Below the pieces are notes generated by a model. That model saw only the letters and a list, made by a program, of their open reading frames with translations. It made no database searches and was not told the origin of the DNA. Made by a program: the position numbers and the translations under genes. Source: DASVWZ01 sp963715675 (GTDB lineage: Bacteria > Acidobacteriota > Terriglobia > Terriglobales > Acidobacteriaceae). From it: a stretch of DNA of 64,000 bases. Numbering within the stretch: position 1 is the first letter of the stretch; each line of letters opens with the position of its first letter. This document shows, in pieces, positions 8,060-15,577 of this stretch. The stretch lies in assembly GCA_963715675.1 (NCBI GenBank), contig OY970265.1, positions 4,030,001-4,094,000 of the forward strand. Direction: 5' to 3'.

Positions 8060-9016
8060 TTACGCGCTTTTGCGCGGCGCGCGCGGGCCGAGGTTAGTCT
8101 GGGGAGCTTGCGCATTCGGCTTGCTGACGGCCGGTTCGGCGGCAACTCCCAGGCCCAGATCGCTGGCCCAGCAGTCCGCCAGAATCTTCCACTCCCCGGA
8201 TTGCCGCGCTAGAATCATCAGATATTTGCCGCGCTCTTCGCGGCGCTGGCTGACGCTGACGGGCACCAGCATCTGGCAGCGTCCGGCGTCGTAGGCCACA
8301 TCGCCGATGGCTTCGGTGCGGATCGGATCCAACTCTACTTCGCCTAATCCGGCATCTAGAATGGAGAAGAAGAACTCCCGGATCGCGGCGGTTCCGCGCA
8401 GCGGGGGAACATTGGGCCGCAGCACAATCGCATCCGCGGCGTACAGGCTGACCATATCGTCGAGCTGCTTGGTATTGCAGGCCAAAACCCAGTCCTGGGC
8501 GACTTTCCGTACCGCGGTTTCCGCGCGGGTCATTGGCGCACCCGGAGCCGGACGGGTGCGAACTGCCTCCCGGGGAACAGCGGCAGGCGGGACGCCGGAT
8601 TGAGCGCTCACGGGCGGTGTCGAGCCTTCTCCATAAGAGAAGTAGTGATGATGATAGTGGTGATGATAGTTGTGCGGGCCGGGCGGCAAGGGCGCAGGCT
8701 TCTCCTGGGAAATCGCCTCCGGACTCGGTGACGCTTCCGCAGGCACAACTTGCTCAATCTCTGCCGGCTTGCTCTCTTCCGGCAGCGTTCCGCCACACAT
8801 GGCGCAGAACCGGTTTTCCGCCGGATTCTGGTAGTCGCAGGCGGGACAGGCGGCAGTTTTCCGCTCCCCGATGGAATGGAGCGCATCGTCAATGTCGACC
8901 TGCAGGGCAAGCTGTTGAATCGCCTCGAGTGCTGCGGCTTCCAGCTCAGGCCGGGCTCCTCGCGGATCGGCGGGGCTGGCTGCAGCGTCGTGGCTGTGGG
9001 GTTTCTCCTGCTTCAT
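8060..9016 (-). CDS. Zinc-ribbon protein with C-terminal SnoaL/NTF2-like domain
   Basis: A 318-residue protein with no signal peptide. Residues 57-74 form a rubredoxin-type zinc ribbon (C-P-A-C ... C-A-M-C). A proline-rich linker follows, containing a histidine/tyrosine-rich stretch near 113-125 (HNYHHHYHHHYFSYGEG) that could bind metal. Residues ~165-290 look like a SnoaL/DUF4440 (NTF2-like) cone fold: VRKVAQDWVLACNTKQLDDM, then LYAADAIVLRPNVPPLRG and IREFFFSIL, as in ketosteroid-isomerase-like proteins. NTF2-like folds bind small hydrophobic ligands or act as association modules, so no reaction is assigned. The closest neighbour on the same strand is the TonB-domain gene upstream, 38 bases away. 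Confidence 0.7.
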   Translation of the reverse strand: MKQEKPHSHDAAASPADPRGARPELEAAALEAIQQLALQVDIDDALHSIGERKTAACPACDYQNPAENRFCAMCGGTLPEESKPAEIEQVVPAEASPSPEAISQEKPAPLPPGPHNYHHHYHHHYFSYGEGSTPPVSAQSGVPPAAVPREAVRTRPAPGAPMTRAETAVRKVAQDWVLACNTKQLDDMVSLYAADAIVLRPNVPPLRGTAAIREFFFSILDAGLGEVELDPIRTEAIGDVAYDAGRCQMLVPVSVSQRREERGKYLMILARQSGEWKILADCWASDLGLGVAAEPAVSKPNAQAPQTNLGPRAPRKSA

Positions 9017-9054
9017 CAGCTTTTCCTACGCGACATTCTAGCCGAAAATGCTGG

Positions 9055-9507
9055 TCAGCGAACCAGGAATTGAATCTTGCCTTCGGCTTCCGCCGGAACG
9101 CCGTTGCATTTGGCCGGACGGTAGCGCCAGGAACGCACCGCATCCAGCACCGTCCGGTCTTCCAGGGGGCCTGCACTATCCAGGATAAACGGAGAGTGGA
9201 CTCGGCCATCAGTTCCCACAATGAAGCTGACGCTGACCCTGCCGTTCGGACCGGAAAGTTCGACGAGCGGATCGGGCGTAGCCAAGGCCTCCGGGGGTTC
9301 GGAGATTTCGCAGCTGGAATAGACCGAGGGGTGGGGTACGGCAGCAAACTGCGATTGCCGCATGGCGGAGATCCAAGCGCTGCGTACTCGGGATTCAGGG
9401 TCTTGCGACCCCGGCCCGACCCGGAGTATGGAAATGGAAGGCACCCCCGCCGCCAGTGCGGGAGCCAGGACTGCCAACATCAGAATGGTCAGCTTGCGAA
9501 ATAGCAT
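9055..9507 (-). CDS. Exported TonB C-terminal domain protein
   Basis: A 150-residue protein. The start at 9507 is chosen because it opens a signal peptide (MLFRKLTILMLAVLAPALAAG); the frame continues 19 codons upstream without such a signal. Residues ~85-150 match the TonB C-terminal fold: GPNGRVSVSFIVGTDGRV, then ILDSAGPLEDRTVLDAVRSW and RYRPAKCNGVPAEA, the W-R-Y/F-x-P-A signature of acidobacterial TonB-like proteins. It lacks the Pro-rich spacer and transmembrane anchor of a classical energy transducer, so it may be a soluble periplasmic TonB-domain protein. It is upstream of, and on the same strand as, the zinc-ribbon gene. Confidence 0.78.
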   Translation of the reverse strand: MLFRKLTILMLAVLAPALAAGVPSISILRVGPGSQDPESRVRSAWISAMRQSQFAAVPHPSVYSSCEISEPPEALATPDPLVELSGPNGRVSVSFIVGTDGRVHSPFILDSAGPLEDRTVLDAVRSWRYRPAKCNGVPAEAEGKIQFLVR

Positions 9508-9996
9508 GTTTCCCCGGGAGCGGAGCGCCTTCCGACACCGTGGAACTGGCAATCGCCCTACCACGGGCGGCCCCGATTAACTGGTTTATAAGCAATGCCT
9601 TACGGGGTGCGCTGGGCGGCGTCAGGGCCGCCGGATTGAAAACCTTTGCAACTTGTGGAGAGCAGTCGGGGCGCGATTCACAGAGTGGCTGGGCAGTGGG
9701 TCAGTTGATCATCATCCTGAGCCAGCGCTCCTGCCGCCGCGGAAGTCCCCCTGAACAGAGCCAAGGAGGATCTTGGGGGACCCGCGCGAAGTGTTTGTGC
9801 TCTTGTCGGCACAAGAATCGCACGTTCGGCTCGTTTCCTTTCCAGACTGGTCTCCAACCAAAGGCTTGGTGACATGGGGAACACAGGTATGTGAGGGCGG
9901 TCACATCCCGCTATGAGCCTTTCTCAGAGAATGGGGTTGCAGGTGATCCGGCGCAATTGGTACGCTCGCCGGAGAGGCTTCAGAGGAGGAACGGTC
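9508..9996. other. Intergenic region, no gene recognised
   Basis: A divergent gap of ~490 bases between the TonB-domain gene and the membrane protein at 9997. Open frames here have no ribosome sites or recognisable protein features. A small inverted repeat (CTTGT-CGGC-ACAAG) lies near 9801. Promoters of both flanking genes should be inside; none is clear. Confidence 0.4.
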
Positions 9997-10677
9997 ATGT
10001 TTGAGCAGGAATTGGAAATGGAAAAGAAAGAATCTTCAGTCCTGCCTCTACTGCTGATTGTCGCTTTTATCATTGCGGTGGTCGGCTTTGCCGGATACTA
10101 CGTGGTGCAAAGCCGGAAAGTGCTCTCTGCGGAAGAAGCAACCAGCATTGCAACAGCCGTGCTGAAGAACCAGGGGCCGGCAACCCTAAAATTTCACACC
10201 GGACCGGTGAAATCCTCGGTGAATGACAGCAACTCCGATCCGCACTACAAATTACTGGAAAAAGCCGGCTTAATTAAGTTTGGAAAACCGCAAGGCACCT
10301 ATGGCATGACCATCCCCGTCACGCTCACCCCGAAAGGGGAGGACCTGCTGAAGCAGATCCAAGGGGTTACACAAAAGAAAGAAAGCGACGGCGAAGTACT
10401 TTACGTGGTTCCGCTGGCGGAGCGGAAGCTGATCCGGGTATCCGATGTCAAGATGCAGAATCCCGCTTACGCCACAGTGAACATCACCTGGTCCTGGAAT
10501 ACAACCGCCATGGGCGAACTGTTCGACGCGGCAGGTCCCATGGTCAAGAGCTTTAGCACTTATGATCGCGGGACCCTGATCCAGAAACACGGCGCCGCGT
10601 TTTATCACGGACCTCCGACCGAGGTGACTTTGGCACTGGCCAAGACCGACAAGGGCTGGCAGATCGCCGCTGAGTAA
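9997..10677 (+). CDS. Single-pass membrane protein of unknown function
   Basis: A 226-residue protein starting at an ATG preceded by a strong AGAGGAGGA ribosome site (9982-9990). A short charged N-terminus is followed by one hydrophobic segment (residues ~14-38, LPLLLIVAFIIAVVGFAGYY) and a polar domain of ~190 residues that should face the periplasm. That domain has two parts: residues ~50-125, with a winged-helix-like pattern (PHYKLLEKAGLIKFGKPQGT, then LTPKGEDLL), and a beta-rich C-terminal half ending KTDKGWQIAAE. The 'KAGLI...LTPKGEDLL' text resembles DNA-binding winged helices, but an extracytoplasmic location argues against that role. I do not recognise the family. It is convergent with rfbA. 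Confidence 0.7.
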   Translation: MFEQELEMEKKESSVLPLLLIVAFIIAVVGFAGYYVVQSRKVLSAEEATSIATAVLKNQGPATLKFHTGPVKSSVNDSNSDPHYKLLEKAGLIKFGKPQGTYGMTIPVTLTPKGEDLLKQIQGVTQKKESDGEVLYVVPLAERKLIRVSDVKMQNPAYATVNITWSWNTTAMGELFDAAGPMVKSFSTYDRGTLIQKHGAAFYHGPPTEVTLALAKTDKGWQIAAE

Positions 10678-10758
10678 AGGTTCACGGGGGGCGCATCGGA
10701 AACCTTTCTTCGAATCGGCACGATGCCTCCCTGCCTTCATGTCCGGTAACCCTGCTCC

Positions 10759-11688
10759 TCAAAACACCTGTTCTTTGAGCAACTGCAGCAGATAAGTGCC
10801 ATAGCGGTTTTTCTGCATTTGGGAAGCAGCCGACTCGAGCTGGGCGGCGGTGATGTACCCGTAGCGAAAGGCAATTTCTTCCGGGCAAGCCACCATCAGT
10901 CCCTGGCGAGTCTCGATGGTCTGGATGAACAATGATGCTTCCAGCATGGCCTCATGCGTTCCGGTATCCAGCCAGGCCATCCCCCGGCCCATGACCACCA
11001 CTTCCAGCCGGCCGCGCCGCATGTACTCCTTGTTGACATCGGTGATTTCCAGTTCGCCGCGCGCCGAAGGCTTGAGGGATTTTGCGATCTCGATGACCTG
11101 GTTGTCGTAGAAATAAAGCCCGGTGACGGCGTAGCGTGACTTGGGAACTTTGGGCTTCTCTTCCAGGCTCAATGCCCGGCCCTTGGAATCGAACTCGACC
11201 ACGCCGTAGCGTTCCGGGTCCTGCACGGGATAGGCGAAAATCCTTGCGCCCCGGCGGCTGCTTCTGGCTTCGTTCAGACATTTCACCAGGTCATGGCCGT
11301 AAAAAATGTTGTCCCCCAAAACCAGGGCGCAGCTGGACCGGCCGATGAACTTTTCGCCTACCAGAAATGCCTGGGCAATTCCTTCGGGACGAGGTTGCAT
11401 CATGTAGTCAAAGTTCACGCCGAAGCGCGTGCCATCGCCGAGAAAGCTCTGAAATCTGGGCAAGTCTTCCGGAGTTGAGATGACCAGGATATCTCGTATG
11501 CCCGCCAGCATCAGCGTGGACAGCGGATAATAGATCATGGGTTTGTCGAAGATGGGCAACAAGCTCTTGCAAACCGCATGAGTGACGGGATACAGGCGAG
11601 TGCCGGAACCTCCCGCCAGAATGATGCCCTTATAGTGAGACTTCGGTGTTGGTTGTTGTTTGGGCATTCGCAATTCGGACCGTTTCAT
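10759..11688 (-). CDS. rfbA: Glucose-1-phosphate thymidylyltransferase
   Basis: Forms dTDP-glucose from dTTP and glucose 1-phosphate, the first step towards dTDP-rhamnose and related cell-surface sugars. The nucleotidyltransferase signature GGSGTRLYPVT is at the N-terminus, followed by KSLLPIFDKPMIYYPLSTLM and GDNIFYG (metal-binding Asp), and EEKPKVPKSRYAVTGLYFYD typical of RmlA. Length (~310) fits. The start is uncertain: ATG 11688 lies 17 bases after the rfbB stop, ATG 11667 is nearer the conserved domain, and neither has a strong ribosome site. It is the second gene of an rfbB-rfbA unit; the rest of the rhamnose pathway (rfbC, rfbD) is not in the window. Confidence 0.95.
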   Translation of the reverse strand: MKRSELRMPKQQPTPKSHYKGIILAGGSGTRLYPVTHAVCKSLLPIFDKPMIYYPLSTLMLAGIRDILVISTPEDLPRFQSFLGDGTRFGVNFDYMMQPRPEGIAQAFLVGEKFIGRSSCALVLGDNIFYGHDLVKCLNEARSSRRGARIFAYPVQDPERYGVVEFDSKGRALSLEEKPKVPKSRYAVTGLYFYDNQVIEIAKSLKPSARGELEITDVNKEYMRRGRLEVVVMGRGMAWLDTGTHEAMLEASLFIQTIETRQGLMVACPEEIAFRYGYITAAQLESAASQMQKNRYGTYLLQLLKEQVF

Positions 11689-11704
11689 TTGTTCTGAAAT
11701 GGCA

Positions 11705-12757
11705 CTACAAAGCATACTGGGTCACGATCCATTGCCGATAGGTTCCGCTGGTCACTTCCTGAATCCACTTGTCGTGTGCCAGGTACCATTCGATGGTTTT
11801 GCGGATGCCGGTTTCAAACGTCTGGTGCGGCCGCCATCCCAGTTCCGCCTCGATCTTGGCGGAGTTGATCGCGTAGCGCCGGTCATGTCCCGGACGATCC
11901 TGCACGAATGTGATCAACTTCTCGTGAGGTACGACCGGATCGTTGGGACGCATCTCGTCCAGCATGGTGCAGATCGTACCCACGAGTTCTAGGTTGTACC
12001 TCTCGTCATGCCCGCCGATGTTGTAAGTCTCGCCGATCCTGCCGCGGGCCAGCACGGTACGAATGGCGTCGCAATGATCTTCGACATAAAGCCAATCGCG
12101 GACATTCTTTCCATCGCCGTACACCGGAATGGGCTTGCCGCTGATGGCATGAAGAATGGTGAGTGGAATCAGCTTCTCGGGAAACTGGTGCGGACCGTAG
12201 TTGTTCGAACAATTTGTGGTCAGGACCGGCAGACCAAAGGTGTGGTGATAGGCGCGCACCAGATGGTCAGACGCCGCCTTGGAGGCCGCATACGGGCTGT
12301 TCGGAGCATAGGCGGTGGTCTCGGAAAAAGGTGGGTCATCGGGTGCGAGCGAGCCGTAGACTTCGTCGGTAGACACGTGCAGGAAGCGAAATGCCGTCTT
12401 CGCGTCCGGCGGCAGGTTCACCCAATAAGCCCGGGCTTCCTCGAGCAGGGAGAATGTTCCGTTCACGTTGGTGCGGACAAAATCGTCCGGCCCGTGAATG
12501 GAACGGTCCACATGGCTTTCGGCAGCAAAGTGCACAATGGCGCGGGGCTGGTGCTTCTGCAAAAGATCGAAGACCAGTTTGCGGTCAACGATGTCGCCAT
12601 GCACAAAGCGGTAATTCGGGCTGCCGGACACGGATTGCAGATTGCCGGGGTTCCCGGCGTAGGTGAGCTTGTCGAAATTGACCACCGGAGTCTGTTCCTG
12701 CTCAAGCCACCGCAGGATGAAATTGGATCCGATGAAGCCGGCGCCGCCGGTTACCAC
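11705..12757 (-). CDS. rfbB: dTDP-glucose 4,6-dehydratase
   Basis: Converts dTDP-glucose to dTDP-4-keto-6-deoxyglucose, the step after RfbA. It is an extended short-chain dehydrogenase: NAD-binding TGGAGFIGSNF at residues 3-13, the catalytic TDEVYG (Thr-Asp-Glu) and YAASKAASDH (Tyr-x-x-x-Lys), then NNYGPHQFPEKLIP for substrate binding. Length of 350 residues is normal. The start is a GTG at 12757; an in-frame stop lies about 16 codons further upstream, and no ATG is available, so a few extra residues from a rare start are possible. Transcribed with rfbA. Confidence 0.95.
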   Translation of the reverse strand: MVTGGAGFIGSNFILRWLEQEQTPVVNFDKLTYAGNPGNLQSVSGSPNYRFVHGDIVDRKLVFDLLQKHQPRAIVHFAAESHVDRSIHGPDDFVRTNVNGTFSLLEEARAYWVNLPPDAKTAFRFLHVSTDEVYGSLAPDDPPFSETTAYAPNSPYAASKAASDHLVRAYHHTFGLPVLTTNCSNNYGPHQFPEKLIPLTILHAISGKPIPVYGDGKNVRDWLYVEDHCDAIRTVLARGRIGETYNIGGHDERYNLELVGTICTMLDEMRPNDPVVPHEKLITFVQDRPGHDRRYAINSAKIEAELGWRPHQTFETGIRKTIEWYLAHDKWIQEVTSGTYRQWIVTQYAL

Positions 12758-12909
12758 GATGGGTTGGGTCTGCGGGTTGATGATCGAATGCCCTCGCTTG
12801 GTGAAGGTTCAGTATATTCCACGGCTGGTTCAGGCTGCTGAAGGGAGGGGGTTACGGAAACGCCGGCGGGCGATCTGCTATGCTGGCGTCCAAATTCATG
12901 GAATGAGCC

Positions 12910-13653
12910 ATGGCAGCTGAATCCAACTTTCATTCATCACTTGCTCAGTTCGACGGTGGGCTGCCGCCGGGCGAAGCTCATGTCTGGCTGGCGAATCTCG
13001 ACCTGCAAGACAGCACCATCGAGAGGCTCTCGACTCTTCTCAACTCGGAGGAACAGCAACGGGCGGAGCGATTTCGGGTGCTTCCGGCACGCAAGCAGTT
13101 TGTGATCAGCCGAGGCTTTCTCAGGACTGTGTTAGGCAAATACCTGAGCAGTGATCCGCGCGCAATTCAGTTCCGTCTGACTTCTCACGGAAAGCCAGAA
13201 CTGGCGAAAGACCACGGCGTTTACTTCAATCTGTCTCACACGGAAGGGCTGGCAGCGATTGGAATCACGCGGGTCGGTCCCATCGGAATTGATGTGGAGT
13301 GTACTCGGAGGAAGGTGGAGGCTCTTGAACTGGCGGACCGTTTCTTCTCGAAGAAAGAAGCGGAGTGGGTGCGCTCGCAGGCGGAGCCGATGCGGATCCC
13401 ATGTTTCCTGGCCTGCTGGACAGCAAAGGAAGCCTATGTAAAAGCGCACGGCGGAGGTCTGTCGATTCCTCTGGATGGATTCGCAATCATTCCGGATTTC
13501 GATAAGCTGCAGTTGCGGCTCGAAGTATTCGGCAAGCCCGCCGAGTCGGAGCGATGGTCGATGTGGCGGCTGGAGTTGCCAGAAGAGTTCCTAGGGTCGC
13601 TGGCTGTAAGAGGGAAGTGCAACCGGGTGCGAACTGGGCAGTTCGAGTTTTGA
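12910..13653 (+). CDS. 4'-phosphopantetheinyl transferase (Sfp type)
   Basis: Attaches the phosphopantetheine arm of coenzyme A to carrier proteins of fatty-acid, polyketide or peptide synthases. The 247-residue protein has the Sfp-family layout: GKPEL and FNLSHT (residues ~97-110), the metal-binding GIDVE (residues ~135-139) and WTAKEAYVKAHGGGL (residues ~177-191). Sfp-type enzymes are about twice the length of AcpS, and this length fits. No polyketide or peptide synthase gene is nearby, so its carrier protein is unknown. It is divergent from rfbB. Confidence 0.92.
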   Translation: MAAESNFHSSLAQFDGGLPPGEAHVWLANLDLQDSTIERLSTLLNSEEQQRAERFRVLPARKQFVISRGFLRTVLGKYLSSDPRAIQFRLTSHGKPELAKDHGVYFNLSHTEGLAAIGITRVGPIGIDVECTRRKVEALELADRFFSKKEAEWVRSQAEPMRIPCFLACWTAKEAYVKAHGGGLSIPLDGFAIIPDFDKLQLRLEVFGKPAESERWSMWRLELPEEFLGSLAVRGKCNRVRTGQFEF

Positions 13654-13687
13654 ATCTTCTGTGGGGATAGGCAGGTTTCGGTTTCTA

Positions 13688-13712
13688 AGCGTCTCTAGCC
13701 CACCGAGACGCT
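13688..13712 (+). terminator. Hairpin after the phosphopantetheinyl transferase gene
   Basis: AGCGTCTC (13688-13695) pairs perfectly with GAGACGCT (13705-13712) around a 9-base loop, 35 bases after the stop. No U-run follows, so termination is only likely. Confidence 0.4.
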
Positions 13713-13930
13713 CCGACTCTTGGCCGAACCCTGTGCATGGTTGTTTTTCCCACTCGTCGTCGTTGTTCCACGCCCAGGACATTAGCCAGGCCCAGTTGCT
13801 GTGACCGGGTTTCGCCATTCCATCACATCGAGCCGTGATAGCGGGTGTTGCAGGGCGTCGCCAAACCGGCGTAAGGTTAGCTTCGGGTTCCGAGTCCTTC
13901 CTCATTCGCAAGCGGGCCTGCAAGGCCAAA

Positions 13931-14055
13931 TCAAGGCAACTCGGAAACATCCGGTTCCCCCGACCGAATCCCGCACACCTCGCAGGTGATGCGGCCCGCC
14001 TAGAAACCAAAGCAGGAGAATCACGACAAGCCACCTTTGGTGGCGAGGAGGAAGC
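13931..14055 (+). promoter_or_regulatory. Structured 5' leader, copy 1 (candidate RNA element)
   Basis: The 125 bases before the first exported-protein gene closely match those before its paralogue (14720-14845). Base pairing is evident: GGAA/TTCC at 13943-13946 and 13955-13958, and a long stem CCGCA-CACCT (13971-13980) with AGGTG-A-TGCGG (13984-13994, one bulged A). Between the copies the second stem keeps its outer pairs while an inner C-G pair becomes A-T. The leader ends in a strong GAGGAGGAA ribosome site. It does not match the c-di-GMP-I riboswitch core. The rest of the gap from 13713 to 13930 holds nothing I recognise. Confidence 0.5.
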
Positions 14056-14658
14056 ATGAAAGCTGCGAAATTCACGTTCTTTCGTCGCGTGACGGGATTA
14101 TGTCCCAGCGCGGCACTGATGCTCACACTGTTGGCCCTGACCGTTGCGGCCACAACCACAGCGGCGCAGACTCGAGTCTATGTACCGGGCAAGGCATCGG
14201 GTTATTTTGGCAGCTCGGACGAAGTCAACCCACTTGTGCCGGCGCTCACGGTGAACGGGCCAGGGAAGATTACCGTCACCTATGCGAGCGGGCGGGTGAC
14301 CTGGGACGGCGGCCGAGGCGACAGCACCGGACCAAATGGCGTATTCTGCCGCTGGTGCCCGCTCCAGCAGTGGCCCCTTCAAGAAGCTCTGGGCCTCGGG
14401 CTCACGAAAAAAAACATGAGGGTCGCTGCCCTTATGGGCGTCTTCGTTCCTCAATCGAGGGTTCAAAGCGAAGGCTTCAAGGCGATCGATGGCACCAAGA
14501 ATGCGACACCGCTTGGCATCATGCCCAAAGATCTCTTCTTCATTGGCACAGGCAAGACCTTTCGTGTGACGCAGGCTGGAACTCTTTTCCTGGGCATCAA
14601 CGACAGCGTAGTCGGCGACAACAGCGGAGGCTTCCACGTCACCGTCAGTGGGCCTTGA
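14056..14658 (+). CDS. Exported protein of unknown function, tandem paralogue 1
   Basis: A 200-residue protein with an N-terminal export signal (basic residues to ~14, hydrophobic core LMLTLLALTVAATTTAAQ to ~37). The mature part is beta-rich: VYVPGKASGYFGSSDEVNPL, then LTVNGPGKITVTYASGRVTWDGG, SRVQSEGFKAIDG and LFFIGTGKTF, ending with GTLFLGINDSVVGDNSGGFHVTVSG. The closing motif resembles the galactose-binding/LecA-like 'FLGINDxxxxDNxGxFxVxV' pattern of carbohydrate-binding beta-sandwich proteins, where Asp and Asn bind calcium. That suggests a secreted lectin-like role, as inference only. It has a C-x-x-W-C-type cysteine pair near residues 96-99. A close paralogue follows 187 bases downstream on the same strand. 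Confidence 0.75.
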   Translation: MKAAKFTFFRRVTGLCPSAALMLTLLALTVAATTTAAQTRVYVPGKASGYFGSSDEVNPLVPALTVNGPGKITVTYASGRVTWDGGRGDSTGPNGVFCRWCPLQQWPLQEALGLGLTKKNMRVAALMGVFVPQSRVQSEGFKAIDGTKNATPLGIMPKDLFFIGTGKTFRVTQAGTLFLGINDSVVGDNSGGFHVTVSGP

Positions 14659-14719
14659 TGCCAGTTCATTTGTTTTCTCGGCTGCTTGGGGTTTGGGTAT
14701 CGCCCCCGCAAGACCCTAG

Positions 14720-14845
14720 TCAAGGTAACTCGGAACCATTCCGGTTCCCCCGACGGAATCCCGCACAACTCATAGGTTCTGCGGTTCCCGGGAGGAACCA
14801 AGGCAGAAGAATCAACAGGCCACAAACTGGTGGCAGGGAGGAATT
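14720..14845 (+). promoter_or_regulatory. Structured 5' leader, copy 2 (candidate RNA element)
   Basis: Homologous to the leader at 13931-14055. Pairings: GGAACC (14732-14737) with GGTTCC (14743-14748); CCGCA (14761-14765) with TGCGG (14780-14784), extended by AAC/GTT; and GGTTCC (14783-14788) with GGAACC (14794-14799). The last two stems share two G residues, so they could be alternatives. The ribosome site GGGAGGAA follows. The arrangement would suit a regulated leader, but the ligand, if any, is unknown. Confidence 0.5.
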
Positions 14846-15442
14846 ATGAAAGCTGCGAAATTCACGTTCTTTCGTCGGGTGACGGGATTGCGTGCCTGCG
14901 CGGCACTGACGCTCACACTGTTGGCCCTGAGCGTTGCGGCCACAACCACAGCGGCGCAGAATGTCTTTGTACCGGGAAATGCGTCGGGTTTCTTTGGCAA
15001 CTCGGCCGACCAGGCCAACCCACTTGTGCTGGCGCTTACGGTGAACGGACCGGGGACGATTACCGTCACCTATGTGAGCGGCACAGTGACCTGGGACAGC
15101 AACGGCGACACCACTGGCCCGGATGGTACGGCATGCGGCACCTGCAAGGGTAATCAGACCCCCCTTAACGAAGCCCATGGCATCGGGCTCGGGAAAATAG
15201 AGAAGCTCGCTGCCTTGATCGGTGTCTTCGTTCCTCAATCGAGGGTTCAAAGCAAGGGTTTCAAGGCGATTGACGGGACCAAGGACGCAACCAAGGTTGG
15301 CATTATCCCCAATGGACTCCTCTTTATCGGCACGGGCAAGACCTTCCCGGTAAAGGAGGCTGGGACGCTTTTCCTGGGAATCAACGACTACCACGTCAGC
15401 GAGAATAGCGGAGGCTTCAACGTCACAGTTAGTGGACCTTGA
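14846..15442 (+). CDS. Exported protein of unknown function, tandem paralogue 2
   Basis: A 198-residue paralogue of the product of 14056-14658, with a near-identical first ~40 residues (MKAAKFTFFRRVTGL, then LTLLALSVAATTTAAQ) and the same order of motifs: VFVPGNASGFFGNSADQANP, LTVNGPGTITVTYVSGTVTW, SRVQSKGFKAIDG, LFIGTGKTFPV and FLGINDYHVSENSGGFNVTV. The centre differs most, including a C-G-T-C pair near residues 92-95 where copy 1 has C-R-W-C. A paired cysteine motif is therefore conserved in place though not in spacing residues. The final block again resembles a calcium-dependent lectin-like sandwich. Both genes likely end at the terminator at 15504. Confidence 0.75.
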   Translation: MKAAKFTFFRRVTGLRACAALTLTLLALSVAATTTAAQNVFVPGNASGFFGNSADQANPLVLALTVNGPGTITVTYVSGTVTWDSNGDTTGPDGTACGTCKGNQTPLNEAHGIGLGKIEKLAALIGVFVPQSRVQSKGFKAIDGTKDATKVGIIPNGLLFIGTGKTFPVKEAGTLFLGINDYHVSENSGGFNVTVSGP

Positions 15443-15503
15443 TCCGGCCTCGCTCGTTCTGCCCGGTGATCATCACTAAGAACGGCAGCAACAACAGGTA
15501 CGA

Positions 15504-15530
15504 AGCCGCTTCCCCTGGGAGGCGGCTTTT
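15504..15530 (+). terminator. Intrinsic terminator of the paralogous exported-protein genes
   Basis: AGCCGC (15504-15509) pairs with GCGGCT (15522-15527), extended inward by TTCC/GGAG pairs, giving a ~10 bp stem that runs straight into TTTT. It lies 62 bases after the second paralogue and opposes the metallophosphoesterase gene. Confidence 0.75.
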
Positions 15531-15577
15531 CGTCTCGACAGGGTCCTGTCGAGAGTTCTCTGGGCTCCCTCGCCAGT

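Noticed and set aside
13931..14845. Leaders as c-di-GMP-I (GEMM) riboswitches
   Set aside because: The conserved core (GCAAA...GACGCAAAGCC-type joining sequence with the GAAA tetraloop and receptor) is not present, though c-di-GMP riboswitches are common before secreted proteins in acidobacteria.
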